Positions 19,542 through 28,891 of a stretch of 45,974 nucleotides of DNA are shown here, in pieces. The stretch is taken from assembly GCA_027494055.1 (NCBI GenBank), contig JAOSJO010000004.1, forward strand, positions 1-45,974. Direction: 5' to 3'. Both the position numbers and the translations under genes were made by a program. The notes under the pieces are model-generated. The model had not been told where the DNA came from. It did no database searches and was given only the letters and a program-made list of their open reading frames with translations. Source of the stretch: Anaerolineae bacterium (GTDB taxonomy: Bacteria > Chloroflexota > Anaerolineae > Aggregatilineales > JAFGMM01). Numbering within the stretch: position 1 is the first letter of the stretch; each line of letters starts with the position of its first letter.

Positions 19542-20546
19542 ATGCGTGAGAACGGCTACCTATCAGGCAGCAACCTGGAGCGGGTGCTCCGCGCCGGGCG
19601 CTTCGCGGTCACTGGCGAGCTAGGCCCGCCGCAGAGCGCCGATGGCAGCGTCATCCGGGAGAAGGCGGCGCTGTTGCAGGGCGCTTGCGACGCGGTCAAC
19701 ATCACCGACAACCAGACCGCCATCGTGCGCATGTCCAGCATTGGCGCCGGGACCATCGTGGTGCAGGAGGGGCTGGAGCCGGTCATCCAGATGACGTGCC
19801 GCGACCGGAACCGCCTCGCGATCCAGAGCGACCTGCTTGGCGCTTACGCGCTGGGCATGAGGAACGTCCTTGCGCTCAGCGGCGACCACCAGACATTCGG
19901 CAACCACCCTGCCGCCAAGAACGTCCATGACATCGACTCGGTGCAGTTGGTGCAGGTGATCGCCGACATGCGCGACAAGGGCGTCTTCCAGTGCGGCGAG
20001 GCGTTCAAGGGGCAGGAACCGCGCTTCTTCGTTGGGGCGGCAGCCGCGCCGTTTGCCCACCCCCTCGATTTCAGGCCGTACCGTCTGGCGAAGAAAGTCA
20101 ACGCGGGGGCGAACTTCATCCAGACGCAGTTGATCTACGACATCGAAGCCTTCAAGGGCTACATGGAGAAGGTCCGCAAGCTGGGGTTGCACGAGAAAGT
20201 GTACATCCTGGCCGGCGTCGGGCCGCTCAAGAGTCCGGCGATGGCGCGCTACATGCGCGACAACGTGCCCGGCATGTTGATCCCCGACGCGATCATGGAG
20301 CGGATGTCGGCAGCCGGCGCGCCCTGGGCCGGCAAGGAAGAGCTGTCGAAGGAAGACAAGAAGGCGCGCAGCCAGGCGTGGCGTGAGGAGGGGATCAAGA
20401 TCACCATCGAGTTGATCCAGCAATTGCGCGCGATCGAGGGCGTGGCGGGCGTGCACATCATGGCAATCGAGTGGGAAGAGGCGGTGCGCCCCATCGTCGA
20501 GGGCGCGGGGCTGCTTCCGAGACCGGTTCTGGAACCGGCGGCGTAA
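19542..20546 (+). CDS. metF: Methylenetetrahydrofolate reductase MetF
   Basis: 334-residue FAD-dependent TIM-barrel enzyme converting 5,10-methylene-THF to 5-methyl-THF, or the reverse. Visible family motifs: FAVTGELGPPQSADGSVIRE (the catalytic Glu region near the N-terminus), CDAVNITDNQ, IQMTCRDRNR, MRNVLALSGDH (normally LALRGD), FFVGAAAAPFAHPLDFRPYR, KVNAGANFIQTQLIYDIEAF and a C-terminal VAGVHIMAIEWEE. The start has AGGAGGCGTGAC directly upstream. The frame is intact. Company with metV and hdr genes marks it as the bifurcating-type enzyme of the Wood-Ljungdahl methyl branch rather than an NADH-dependent housekeeping MetF. Confidence 0.95.
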   Translation: MRENGYLSGSNLERVLRAGRFAVTGELGPPQSADGSVIREKAALLQGACDAVNITDNQTAIVRMSSIGAGTIVVQEGLEPVIQMTCRDRNRLAIQSDLLGAYALGMRNVLALSGDHQTFGNHPAAKNVHDIDSVQLVQVIADMRDKGVFQCGEAFKGQEPRFFVGAAAAPFAHPLDFRPYRLAKKVNAGANFIQTQLIYDIEAFKGYMEKVRKLGLHEKVYILAGVGPLKSPAMARYMRDNVPGMLIPDAIMERMSAAGAPWAGKEELSKEDKKARSQAWREEGIKITIELIQQLRAIEGVAGVHIMAIEWEEAVRPIVEGAGLLPRPVLEPAA

Positions 20547-20556
20547 GGGGTTCGAC

Positions 20557-21954
20557 ATGAGCGAGACGGTGACGCAGGTCCGTCCTGACCTGGCGCGGCT
20601 GATCCAGGAGCGGATGGGGGAGAACGTCTTCCTGTGCTACCAGTGCGGCAAGTGTACAAGCGGGTGCCCGGTCGGCGAGTTCTTCGACTGGCAGCCGCAC
20701 CAGATCATGCGTGCGGTGCAGTTGGGGCAGGAGGACATCGCGCTTGAGTCGGGGACGCCGTGGCTGTGCGCCTCGTGCCAGACCTGCACCACACGTTGCC
20801 CGCAGGGGCTGGACATCGCCGGCATCATGGAGAACCTGACGCAGATCGCGCTGGCGCGCGGCATCAGGCCGAAGGTGCCGGAGGCGGACTTGTTCAACAA
20901 GGCGTTCCTGCGCGAAGTCTCGATGTGGGGACGCGCCTACGAACCGGGCCTCATCGTGGAATTCAACCTGCGCAGCGGCAACCTGCTCAACAACATGGAC
21001 CTGGGCGTGCGCATGATGCGCAAGGGGAAGGTCAAGTATCTGCCCGGCCTGAACCGCCCGCCGCGCCGGGCCAGGCCGGTGAGGGGCGCGGAAGGCGCGG
21101 TCGCATATTATCCCGGTTGCTCGCTGCATTCGACGGCGACCGAGTACAACACATCGGCGCGCGCCGTCGCCGAGGCGCTTGGGCTGCGGTTCATCGAGCC
21201 GAAGGGGTGGATATGCTGCGGCGCGACCGCCGCGCACAAGACCGACGCCGACCTCGCGCTGCGCCTGCCCATGCACAACCTGGCGCTGATCGAGCAGAGC
21301 GGGTTCACGCAGGTCGTCATGCCCTGCGCGGCGTGCTTCAACCGGCACAAGGCGGCCCTGCACGAGATCCGCCAGCATCCCGAACGCCACGAATGGGTGA
21401 ACGAGGCGCTGGATTACCCGTATGAGGACCGCGTAGACGTCATCTCGATGAACAGTCTCATTTTCCAGCAGGCGCGCGCGGGCGCGCTGGCCGACAGGGT
21501 CAAACAGCCTTTGAAGGGGCTGAAGGTCGTCTGCTATTACGGCTGCCTGCTCACGCGGCCCCCGGAAGTGACGGAAGCGCCCCACCCGGAGAACCCTACT
21601 GACATCGACGAAATCCTGAGGGCGCTCGGCGCGGATGTGATCGACTGGTCGGACAAGACGCGCTGTTGCGGCGCGTCGCACGCGCTCGGCAAGCCGGACA
21701 TCGTGCTGGCGCTGAGCGGGCAGCTTATCGAGGACGCACGCGCCGCCGGCGCAGACGTGATCGCGCTCGCCTGCCCGATGTGCCACGCCAATCTGGATGG
21801 TCGCCAGTTCCAGATGGACCTGGCGCAGACAATCCCCGTGCTCTACTTCACGCAGCTCATGGCCCTGGCGTTCGGCCTTGGCGCGCGGGCGGCGGCGTTG
21901 CACAAGAACCTGGTCGATCCCCGGCCCCTGTTGGAGGAACGCGGCTTCGTCTAG
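20557..21954 (+). CDS. hdrCB: Fused HdrC-HdrB disulfide-reductase subunit
   Basis: 465 residues. The N-terminal third is HdrC-like, with two [4Fe-4S] motifs: CYQCGKCTSGCPVGE and CASCQTCTTRCPQG. The C-terminal two-thirds are HdrB-like, with two CCG domains: YYPGCSLHSTATEY / WICCGATAA / CAACFNRHK, and CYYGCLLTRPP / TRCCGASHA / CPMCHANLD. In HdrB these Cys bind the two non-cubane clusters that cleave a disulfide. Both sets look complete, so disulfide or other two-electron chemistry is possible, but no coenzyme M/B pathway is in the window and the true acceptor is unknown. The frame is intact, 10 bases after metF. It ends the operon and is followed by a GC-rich hairpin. Confidence 0.92.
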   Translation: MSETVTQVRPDLARLIQERMGENVFLCYQCGKCTSGCPVGEFFDWQPHQIMRAVQLGQEDIALESGTPWLCASCQTCTTRCPQGLDIAGIMENLTQIALARGIRPKVPEADLFNKAFLREVSMWGRAYEPGLIVEFNLRSGNLLNNMDLGVRMMRKGKVKYLPGLNRPPRRARPVRGAEGAVAYYPGCSLHSTATEYNTSARAVAEALGLRFIEPKGWICCGATAAHKTDADLALRLPMHNLALIEQSGFTQVVMPCAACFNRHKAALHEIRQHPERHEWVNEALDYPYEDRVDVISMNSLIFQQARAGALADRVKQPLKGLKVVCYYGCLLTRPPEVTEAPHPENPTDIDEILRALGADVIDWSDKTRCCGASHALGKPDIVLALSGQLIEDARAAGADVIALACPMCHANLDGRQFQMDLAQTIPVLYFTQLMALAFGLGARAAALHKNLVDPRPLLEERGFV

Positions 21955-21957
21955 ATT

Positions 21958-21998
21958 GCGCCGGGCGCGCCCCCGTCTGGATCGGGGCGGGCTGGCGC
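21958..21998 (+). terminator. GC-rich hairpin after hdrCB
   Basis: Arms GCGCC...GCCCCCG and CGGGGCGGGC..GGCGC surround a short loop right after the stop codon. There is no following T run, so it may protect the 3' end or assist factor-dependent termination rather than act as a classical terminator. Confidence 0.35.
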
Positions 21999-22047
21999 TA
22001 CGACCAACCTGCGGTCAGTTGCGCCAGATCGGCGCAGACGCAATCCG

Positions 22048-22096
22048 TGAGGGGCCGAAAACTCTATCCGCGCATGACTCAAGCCTGTGTGGGCTA
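22048..22096 (+). mobile_element. Solo IS end (terminal inverted repeat plus subterminal sequence)
   Basis: Positions 22051-22096 match 8651-8696, the left end of the deleted IS, at 44 of 46 positions and in the same orientation. No matching right end or transposase follows in the next 850 bases. It is therefore a scar left by deletion or recombination. Confidence 0.7.
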
Positions 22097-22938
22097 GGTC
22101 ACCCATCTGTCGGAGATTCGGTGTCGCAAGCCGGTAATCCGTAGTCACCTCGCCAGCCATTCAGCATCGAGGGCAAGACGTCAGGAAGGAATACGGGGTG
22201 AAGGCAGATTACGCTTGAGTAGTAGAGGCAATCTGGAACGACAATGCGTGGCGCGAATAGGGAGAGTTGTATACACGCTCGTGCCCGAAGCCGTGGCTCC
22301 CGCTGAGTACAAAATGTGTTCAACCTAAGGCTCACCAGATGTGGTGGGCCTTCTTCGTTTGACGTGAAATGTCCTTCGCGGGAGCGACGGGCGTCAGAAA
22401 GTCCCATAAGAGACAGCAAGCTAACGAGTGAAATGGTATTTTCGCGACCGGCGGCCGCGCTTCGGCTCAGCTGCTATTTCCGCTTAGGTTGCTTGTGCCG
22501 TGCCTTCCACCCCTTCCGCACCTTGGATCACCATCGCTGCCAGACCGCCAATCCAGGGAGCAGCCCGATGCACGCCGCTTCGACTGCGATGACCGCGTTT
22601 TTCAATCCATGTGCCTTTAGGGTACAATGGCCTTGTTCGCAAGTAAGAAGAAAAGTTTAACGCTGCTTTCTCGTTTTTCCAGCGTCTACTTGCGCAGAAC
22701 GAGATGCGCTCGAGAGTGAAACCACTCAGGTGGTAGCGTGCCATCGTTTCTGCTCTCATTCGCGGCATTGCGGTGGCCTACTAGGCGACACTGGCGCGGC
22801 TGTCAGTGGGTAAAACACACCGCATGAGCGACTTGCCAGAGTTTAGATAAGGAGGTTCGAGCCAAAAAGAGATACTGACACACCCTCACATACGTTAAGG
22901 ACGCAAAGCCGATTCGCTGTGGCGATTGACAAGACATT
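22097..22938. other. Intergenic region, no convincing gene
   Basis: About 840 bases between the solo IS end and the second sugar operon. Short frames on both strands have no recognisable motif. The stretch contains the hairpin at 22327-22352. A TTGACA at 22926-22931 lies too close to the next start to be a usual promoter. It probably holds the true promoter of the sugar operon, which I could not place. Confidence 0.5.
22327..22360 (+). terminator. Terminator-like hairpin
   Basis: AAGGCTCACCA (22327-22337) pairs with TGGTGGGCCTT (22342-22352), with one G-U pair and a GATG loop. The T-rich tail CTTCGTTT follows. No complete gene immediately precedes it. It may terminate the Hdr/Met transcript or an eroded gene. 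Confidence 0.5.
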
Positions 22939-22956
22939 ATGAGGAGTGATTGCACA

Positions 22957-24270
22957 ATGGCCCGCAACGTTTCGCGCCGCGATTTCATGAAGACTGCGTT
23001 GGCTGCAAGCAGCGCGTTTGTCGCTGCACCCGCGCTTAAGCTCATCCCCAAGGACGTCATTCCCTATAAACGCCAGGCCGTCCAGCTCACCCTGTGGGCG
23101 TTCGTGAACACGCACGCGCGCTGGTTCCGCTCGATGGCCGAGGACTACAAGAAAGACGTCAACCCCGACTTCGAGATTGATGTACAGGAGATTGCCTACG
23201 AAAACTTGCACGACAACCTGCTCATCGCCTTGCAGTCTGGCGGCATAGGCGCGCCCGACATTGCTGACATCGAGCAGGGCCGTTTCGGCGGCTTCCTGCG
23301 TGGCGGCGACCCCGGCCTAGTGGACATCCTGCCGTGGCTGGAAGAGGGCGGTTACCTGGACCAACTGGTTGCCTCGCGCGAAGCGCTCTACTCGTACCAG
23401 GGCAAGACCTACGGCATCGAGCACGCGCTGACCCCGGTGGTGCTGTATTACCGCGCCGATGTATTCGAGGAGGCCGGCATCGATGTGGCGTCGCTCGACC
23501 TCTGGGATGATTTCATTGAGGCGTCCAAGCAGCTTGCCTCCGACGAGGTGAAAGTGCTGTCCGTGTGGAACGACATGTTCGAACTGTTGCTGCGCCAGCG
23601 CGGCCTAGACTACTTTGATGCCGATGGCAATGTCACAGTTGACGACCCACTCTCCATCGACACCATGGAGTGGATGCTGGCGCTCACTAACGAACACGGC
23701 ATCGCTGAGCAGGAGCCTGAAGACGAAGCCTGGTGGGCGGCAGTCCGCGAGGGCAGGTTCCTTGGACATCCCGGCGCGGATTGGTACGCCGGCTTCTTCA
23801 AGGACAACGTTCCTGAATTGAGTGGGATGTGGGGTGCGGTGCCGCTGCCGCGCTGGGAGCCGGGAGGTAGCCGGACGAGTTGCTGGGGCGGCACGGGCGC
23901 CTGCATCGTGGCGACCAGTCCGAACGTGGAGGAAGCGTGGAAGTTTCTCCAGTACACGATGCTCTCGGTCGAAGGCAACGTACGCCGCTACGAGCTAACC
24001 ACGCTCTTCCCGCCTTTCCTCCCGGCGATGGACAACGAGCGGCTGTTCACGCCTGACGAGTACTTCGGTGGGCAAGAGTTGGGCCGCCTCTTTGCTGAGG
24101 TGGCGCCCGAAGTCCCGGCGCAGTATCAAAGCCCCTACCGCACGGAGTTGCAAGCGGCTTATCGCGCGGTCTTCCAAGACCTCATCGACGGCAATGTCAC
24201 GCCTGAAGAGGCGCTCACGGATGTTGCCAACGATATCCGCGAGGTCATGGAAGAAGAAGGCGCGCTATAG
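22957..24270 (+). CDS. Carbohydrate ABC transporter substrate-binding protein (family 1, CUT1 type)
   Basis: The ATG at 22957 is preferred over the frame's first ATG at 22939 because GAGGAG (22941-22946) sits between them as ribosome-binding site. Product is 437 residues. The N-terminus has a twin-arginine motif ([20 protein letters not shown]). The mature part is a sugar-binding protein of SBP_bac_1 type: [87 protein letters not shown] and a C-terminal [17 protein letters not shown]. The frame is intact. It heads the operon with two permeases and a hydrolase-like gene; a hairpin separates it from the permeases. Confidence 0.92.
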   Translation: MARNVSRRDFMKTALAASSAFVAAPALKLIPKDVIPYKRQAVQLTLWAFVNTHARWFRSMAEDYKKDVNPDFEIDVQEIAYENLHDNLLIALQSGGIGAPDIADIEQGRFGGFLRGGDPGLVDILPWLEEGGYLDQLVASREALYSYQGKTYGIEHALTPVVLYYRADVFEEAGIDVASLDLWDDFIEASKQLASDEVKVLSVWNDMFELLLRQRGLDYFDADGNVTVDDPLSIDTMEWMLALTNEHGIAEQEPEDEAWWAAVREGRFLGHPGADWYAGFFKDNVPELSGMWGAVPLPRWEPGGSRTSCWGGTGACIVATSPNVEEAWKFLQYTMLSVEGNVRRYELTTLFPPFLPAMDNERLFTPDEYFGGQELGRLFAEVAPEVPAQYQSPYRTELQAAYRAVFQDLIDGNVTPEEALTDVANDIREVMEEEGAL

Positions 24271-24312
24271 GCGTCCGCCGCTGTCCTCAGCAGCGTTGTG
24301 TGGGTCTTGCGT

Positions 24313-24343
24313 GTAGGCCCCCGTGCTTGCACAGGGGGCCTAC
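24313..24343 (+). terminator. Strong hairpin between binding-protein and permease genes
   Basis: GTAGGCCCCC (24313-24322) pairs perfectly with GGGGGCCTAC (24334-24343), and inner GTG/CAC pairing extends it. No T run follows, so it looks more like an mRNA-stabilising or attenuating element. The placement matches the hairpin in the first transporter operon. Confidence 0.55.
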
Positions 24344-24402
24344 CAGGAAACGAACTGAGGTTCGTGCGCGATACCGACATGAGATAGTCCAAGAGGTGGC
24401 GC

Positions 24403-25288
24403 ATGATTGGAACATGGCAGCGACGCCTGGCCCCGTACTTTTTTATCAGTCCGTTCTTTCTTGGCTATGCCGCCTTTTTCCTCTATCCAGTCCTGGACGC
24501 CCTGCATCTGAGCCTCTACCGGCAAAACGGGATCAACGCCGAGCGAGTGTACATCGGGCTACAGAACTACGGAAAACTGCTGGAAGATGAGACTTTCCTG
24601 AAAGCTCTTGGCAACACGTCGATATATGCGCTGGGCAGCATTTTCGTCATCGTGCCGCTGGCGTTGGGGCTGGCGCTTATGCTGACGGCGAAGAGACTGC
24701 GTGGGCGCGAGTTCTTCCGGCTGTTCTTTTTCACCCCCTTCATCACGGCAGGTATCGTGGTGGGCATCATTTTCCGCCTCGTGTTCGACCAAGACTACGG
24801 GCTGATCAACAACTGGCTTCTGCAGCCGGTGGGCATGGAGCCGGTAAGGTGGCTGCGTGATCCAAGCATCATCGTCTACTCGGTAGTTATCCTGGGCATC
24901 TGGCGCTTCGCCGGCCTCAACGCCCTTTACTTTATGACAGGGCTCCAGAACATTCCTGACGAGATTAAAGAAGCCGCTACCATCGACGGGGCGAGCCGAT
25001 GGCAGCATTTCCGCCATATCACGCTCCCGTTGCTGCGCCCGGTGCTGATCTTTGTGCTGACCTTCGCCATCATCGGATCGTACAACCTCTTCGCAGAGCC
25101 GTCGATCCTCGTGGGTGAAGACGGCGGCGCCGGCAACGGGGGCCTGTTCATGACGATGTATCTGTATATCACCGGGTTCCGACACATTGCTTGGCTATGC
25201 CGCCGCCATTGGCTACGCACTGGCGTTTATTATTATCGTGCTCACGCTCATCCAGCTTGCCCTGCTGCGCGTGTTCCGGGAGGATTAA
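24403..25288 (+). CDS. Carbohydrate ABC transporter permease 1 (MalF/UgpA-like), one frameshift
   Basis: Six-helix CUT1 inner-membrane permease. It begins [20 protein letters not shown] and has the [14 protein letters not shown] first helix end. The EAA loop is [20 protein letters not shown], with [20 protein letters not shown] after it. Near 25188 the frame is lost. The next frame supplies [20 protein letters not shown] and ends LRVFRED at 25288, two bases before the next gene. Corrected length is about 295 residues, as expected. It pairs with the following permease. AGAGGTGG upstream is the ribosome-binding site. Confidence 0.9.
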
Positions 25289-25289
25289 C

Positions 25290-26233
25290 ATGGCGACAAC
25301 GACCTCTGCGCAGCAGGTTGTTTCACAGGCACGCGAGGAGACCGCGATGCTTCTGCGGCGTCGAGTGGAACGCGGCGTGTTCTATGCTGTTCTTATCATC
25401 GGCGCGGTGCTGGTGGGTATCCCGTTTATATATATGTTCACCGGTTCGTTTAAGCCGAACGCCCAGATTTTCGCTTACCCACTGACTCTGATCCCGACTG
25501 AGCCGACTTTAACGAACTACGAGCGGCTGTTCAACATCACCCCGCTGGAGGGACAGTCGTTCGGTGATTTTCTGGCGGCAATCTGGAAAGGGCAGGACAT
25601 CCCTTTCGTGCACCAGTACCTTAACAGCATCTTCGTGTCGGTCACACAGACGGCGTTGACGCTGCTCGTCGCGTGCATGGTAGGCTGGGGCTTCGCCAAG
25701 TATGAGTTTCGCGGCAAGCGCATCCTCTTCTTCATGCTGCTCGCCACGCTCACGCTGCCCTTCCAGATGGTCCTGGTACCGCTGTTCCTTCTGATGTTCA
25801 AAGTAGGCTGGCTCGACAACTACCTGGGGTGATAGTCCCCGGCGCGATCAGCGCGTTTGGCGCGTTCTTCATGCGCCAGAGTATGGTGTCCATCCCCAAT
25901 GAGCTGTTGGACGCAGCGCGCATCGATGGCGCGTCGGAGTGGGGCATCTTCTGGCGTATCGGCATCCCCTTGTCCACAGGCGCATTGACGGTTTTGGGCT
26001 TACTCACCTTCCTGGGCGCGTGGAACGACTACCTGTGGCCGGTGATCGTGCTGCGCACCGCTGAAAGGCTCACGCTGCCGATAGGCCTGGCGAAGCTGGT
26101 CGGCCTTTACAAGGTCGAATATGGCATGATCCTGGCCGGCGCGTTCCTGGCGATTCTGCCTATCGTGGCGATCTTCATCGCCGGACGGAACCAGATTCTC
26201 AACAACCTGACGGTGGGCGCGGTCAAACAGTAG
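25290..26233 (+). CDS. Carbohydrate ABC transporter permease 2 (MalG/UgpE-like), one frameshift
   Basis: The ATG at 25290 follows the GGGAGG in the end of the first permease gene. The N-terminal helix [20 protein letters not shown] is followed by [15 protein letters not shown], a CUT1 hallmark, and further helices. The frame breaks at 25829 in a GGGG run, where one missing G turns DNYLGVIVPGA into a stop. The EAA loop [20 protein letters not shown] and the C-terminal [20 protein letters not shown] follow in the restored frame. About 315 residues. No ATPase gene accompanies the two permeases. Many CUT1 systems share a distant MsmK/MalK-type ATPase, which I expect here. Confidence 0.9.
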
Positions 26234-26273
26234 CCCCTGATCAGCGGTGGATGCAACCTTGAGGAGCTACGCG

Positions 26274-28748
26274 ATGAATCTTCCTGTCCACTCCATTTCA
26301 CAGATCACCATCCTCACCCCGCCTGTACCCGGCTTCAAGCGACGGCTTGCGGCTTCCGAGTTGCGGCGCGGGCTGCTTCAACTCGGCAGTGCGCGGCGCA
26401 TCACAGTTGGGGAATTGCCCGGCCCGACGGCAGAAGCGGACGAGCTGCGGTTTGTACTGCTCACCGGTGCATCCAGCGGCGAAGCTTACGAAATCGCCGT
26501 GACGCAGGAGGGCGCGGCGACCGTCACGATCACTGGCGCTGGCGAGCAAGCCTTGCTCTACGGCATCTTCGACTGGTTGGAGCGGCAGGGCGCGTACTTC
26601 AGCGTGGACGGCGACCTTTATCCTATCGAGCCACCCGAAGCGCTGGTGCTCCCCGACGCTGGTCGGCCCTGGCGTGGCAGCCCCCGGTTTGCCACGCGCG
26701 GCCTGCTGCCCTGGCCCGACTTTCTGAACTGCATCACCGTCTACAACCGCGAAGACTTCCGGGCCTATTTGGAAGCGATGCTGCGGATGCGCTTCAACAC
26801 GTTGGGCATCCATGTGTACGGCCAGAAAGACAAGTGGGCGGAGTCGTTTCTCTCATTTGAGTACGGCGGCATAGGCTACACCGCGTTTACCGACACGACC
26901 GCCACCGACCGCTGGGGCTACCTGCCGCAGCGGACATCACGCTACGGGATGAGCGCTGCGCAGTATTTCGACGCCGATGTGTTCGGCTCGGACGCCACGC
27001 GGGACGCCCGCAACCCTTGGGAGGCCGCCGAACTTGCGCAGGCGCTCTGGCGCGAGGCGTTTGCCTACGCCGAGCAGCTCGGAATCCGCACCGGGGTCGG
27101 CTTCGAGCCGTACCAGTTGCCGGACGAAATCTTTCGCGCCACGCCACCCGAAGTCCGCCAGGAGCTTGAATTCCGCTTCCCCGTCCCCGGCGGCGAGGAC
27201 CACATCAGCAAGTTCACATTCGTCGATCCGAAATCGCGCACGGCGCGCTACATTCTGGAAACGCGGCTCGCGCAACTGATGGAGGCTTACCCTTCGGTGA
27301 GCTACGTGTATTTGTGGGAGGACGAGTTCGTCAACTGGGTCAGCCAGTCGCAGAACGTCGAGACACCAATGGAGCCGTTCAAGCACGCGCATGACTTCCT
27401 CCGACGGCACGCCCCGGACAAGCGGCTGGTGATCGCCGGTTGGGGTGGGGTCGCGCGCAACTTCGAGCGTTTCCACCGACACCTGCCCGGCGACATCGTT
27501 TTCGCCGCACTCAGCGATATGCTCGGCTGGGACCCCATCCATGAGGTGTTCGGCAAGCTCGAAGACCGTGAACGCTGGCCGATCCCGTGGATTGAGGATG
27601 ACCCATCGATGTGGTTCCCGCAGCTTCAGTCGCACCGCTTCGAGCGCGATTTGAAACTGGCCGAGGGTTACGGATGCCAGGGTGTCCTAGGCATTCATTG
27701 GCGACACCGCATAATTGAGCCAGTCGCCGGTTATCTCGCCCACCGCACATGGGCCGACATGACCGCGAGTGACGACTACCAAGCGTATGCCCGCACGCAA
27801 GCTCGTGGTGCGCGCGCTGGGTCGCTGGCGGCATTGTTCGATGACATCGATACGAACCGCCGCTTTCTTTGCACCTGGACCGGTCGCTTCCAGCCCGACG
27901 GTCACATCGAGCGGCAAGAGTTCGCCGGCGATTACAGCGAGGCGTTCCTGCCGGAGCGGAACTATGTCATCACCGATGCGTTCGTTTCTAGGCAGGCACA
28001 GGCCATCGAAGCGCTGCGCGGGCTGGTGGACTCCGCGACGTCGCTCCTCGAACGCGAGCGATTGAGCTACTGGTACGGACAGTCCAGATTTCTCGACCCT
28101 TATGCTCGCGCCTGGAAGGTTGGGCAGAAGCTCACACGGCTAATCGCAGACCAGTACGCGCGCAAGCAGAGGGACGAGGCTGAGGCTGCCGCTTCGGTCA
28201 TCCACGCCGAAGGCGTGCCGTTGTGGATCGAACTACTGGGATACGTCCGCGAAGCCGTACTCGCCTTCCAGCATACCATTGCCACACGTAACGACCAGGG
28301 GATGCTCGCGTCTGTACATAACAAGTTCGTGCGCATCGCCACATTCCGCATGGGCGAGTCGCTGTTGGAGTTTCTCGACGAGCTACCGCCGGAGGCTGAG
28401 GCCGCCCGGAGTGCGGCGCTTGCGCCGGACGCAGAACTGCAGGCTGCTGTCTTTATCCCAACGCGGCCTACACGTTTGTCGCCGGGGGAGTCTGTACTGA
28501 TTACGGCTGTCGCGCCGGGAGTGCATGAGCCGTGCACTGTCGTGCTGCACTGGCGACCGATCGGGACGGCGGGATGGAGGTCGGCAGGGATGCAGCGAGT
28601 CGGGCGGCGGACCTTCGCGCTGGAACTGACCATGCCGCTCGATGCTGACGCAGGGCTTGAGTACTACGTGACAGGAGCTTTCAGCAGCGCGCCAACGCCT
28701 GTCATGAGGCGCGCGCCGGTCGAGGGAGCATATCTGATCTCGGTCTAG
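26274..28748 (+). CDS. Glycoside-hydrolase-like protein, 824 aa (GH67/GH115/GH20-like architecture, specificity unknown)
   Basis: Start at 26274, with GAGGAG seven bases before it. The N-terminal ~130 residues resemble the small alpha/beta domain that precedes the barrel in GH67, GH115 and GH20 enzymes ([20 protein letters not shown], ..[12 protein letters not shown]). A probable TIM barrel follows: [98 protein letters not shown] and [12 protein letters not shown]. Acidic residues in LWEDEF (~27310) and WIEDDP (~27590) are candidate catalytic groups. A helical region and a C-terminal beta-sandwich ([31 protein letters not shown]) complete it. No signal peptide: likely cytoplasmic, acting on sugars imported by the preceding genes, perhaps uronic-acid-containing. 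I cannot name a family firmly. Confidence 0.7.
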   Translation: MNLPVHSISQITILTPPVPGFKRRLAASELRRGLLQLGSARRITVGELPGPTAEADELRFVLLTGASSGEAYEIAVTQEGAATVTITGAGEQALLYGIFDWLERQGAYFSVDGDLYPIEPPEALVLPDAGRPWRGSPRFATRGLLPWPDFLNCITVYNREDFRAYLEAMLRMRFNTLGIHVYGQKDKWAESFLSFEYGGIGYTAFTDTTATDRWGYLPQRTSRYGMSAAQYFDADVFGSDATRDARNPWEAAELAQALWREAFAYAEQLGIRTGVGFEPYQLPDEIFRATPPEVRQELEFRFPVPGGEDHISKFTFVDPKSRTARYILETRLAQLMEAYPSVSYVYLWEDEFVNWVSQSQNVETPMEPFKHAHDFLRRHAPDKRLVIAGWGGVARNFERFHRHLPGDIVFAALSDMLGWDPIHEVFGKLEDRERWPIPWIEDDPSMWFPQLQSHRFERDLKLAEGYGCQGVLGIHWRHRIIEPVAGYLAHRTWADMTASDDYQAYARTQARGARAGSLAALFDDIDTNRRFLCTWTGRFQPDGHIERQEFAGDYSEAFLPERNYVITDAFVSRQAQAIEALRGLVDSATSLLERERLSYWYGQSRFLDPYARAWKVGQKLTRLIADQYARKQRDEAEAAASVIHAEGVPLWIELLGYVREAVLAFQHTIATRNDQGMLASVHNKFVRIATFRMGESLLEFLDELPPEAEAARSAALAPDAELQAAVFIPTRPTRLSPGESVLITAVAPGVHEPCTVVLHWRPIGTAGWRSAGMQRVGRRTFALELTMPLDADAGLEYYVTGAFSSAPTPVMRRAPVEGAYLISV

Positions 28749-28891
28749 GTGTGTTGTGGGGGTTGCCATGCGGTGGAGGACGATTCGTCGGCGATGCGGG
28801 TTCGGTCGGCAGAAACGCTGTTTCTCCCTGCACGCCTGCCGGGCTGAAGGACCACGGCCTAGATACTGAGACATATGAATCCTCTGTGGGG

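Noticed and set aside
17078..19543. 821-aa minus-strand frame across hdrA/mvhD/metV
   Set aside because: Same reason: third-position GC bias produces long antisense frames. It is full of Arg/His/Ala runs.
22889..22901. GGACGCAAAGCC-like string upstream of the sugar operon, resembling the core of the GEMM (cyclic di-GMP-I) riboswitch
   Set aside because: The required partner segments (GGCAAACC, GNRA tetraloop and receptor) are not found upstream and no closing stem is visible.
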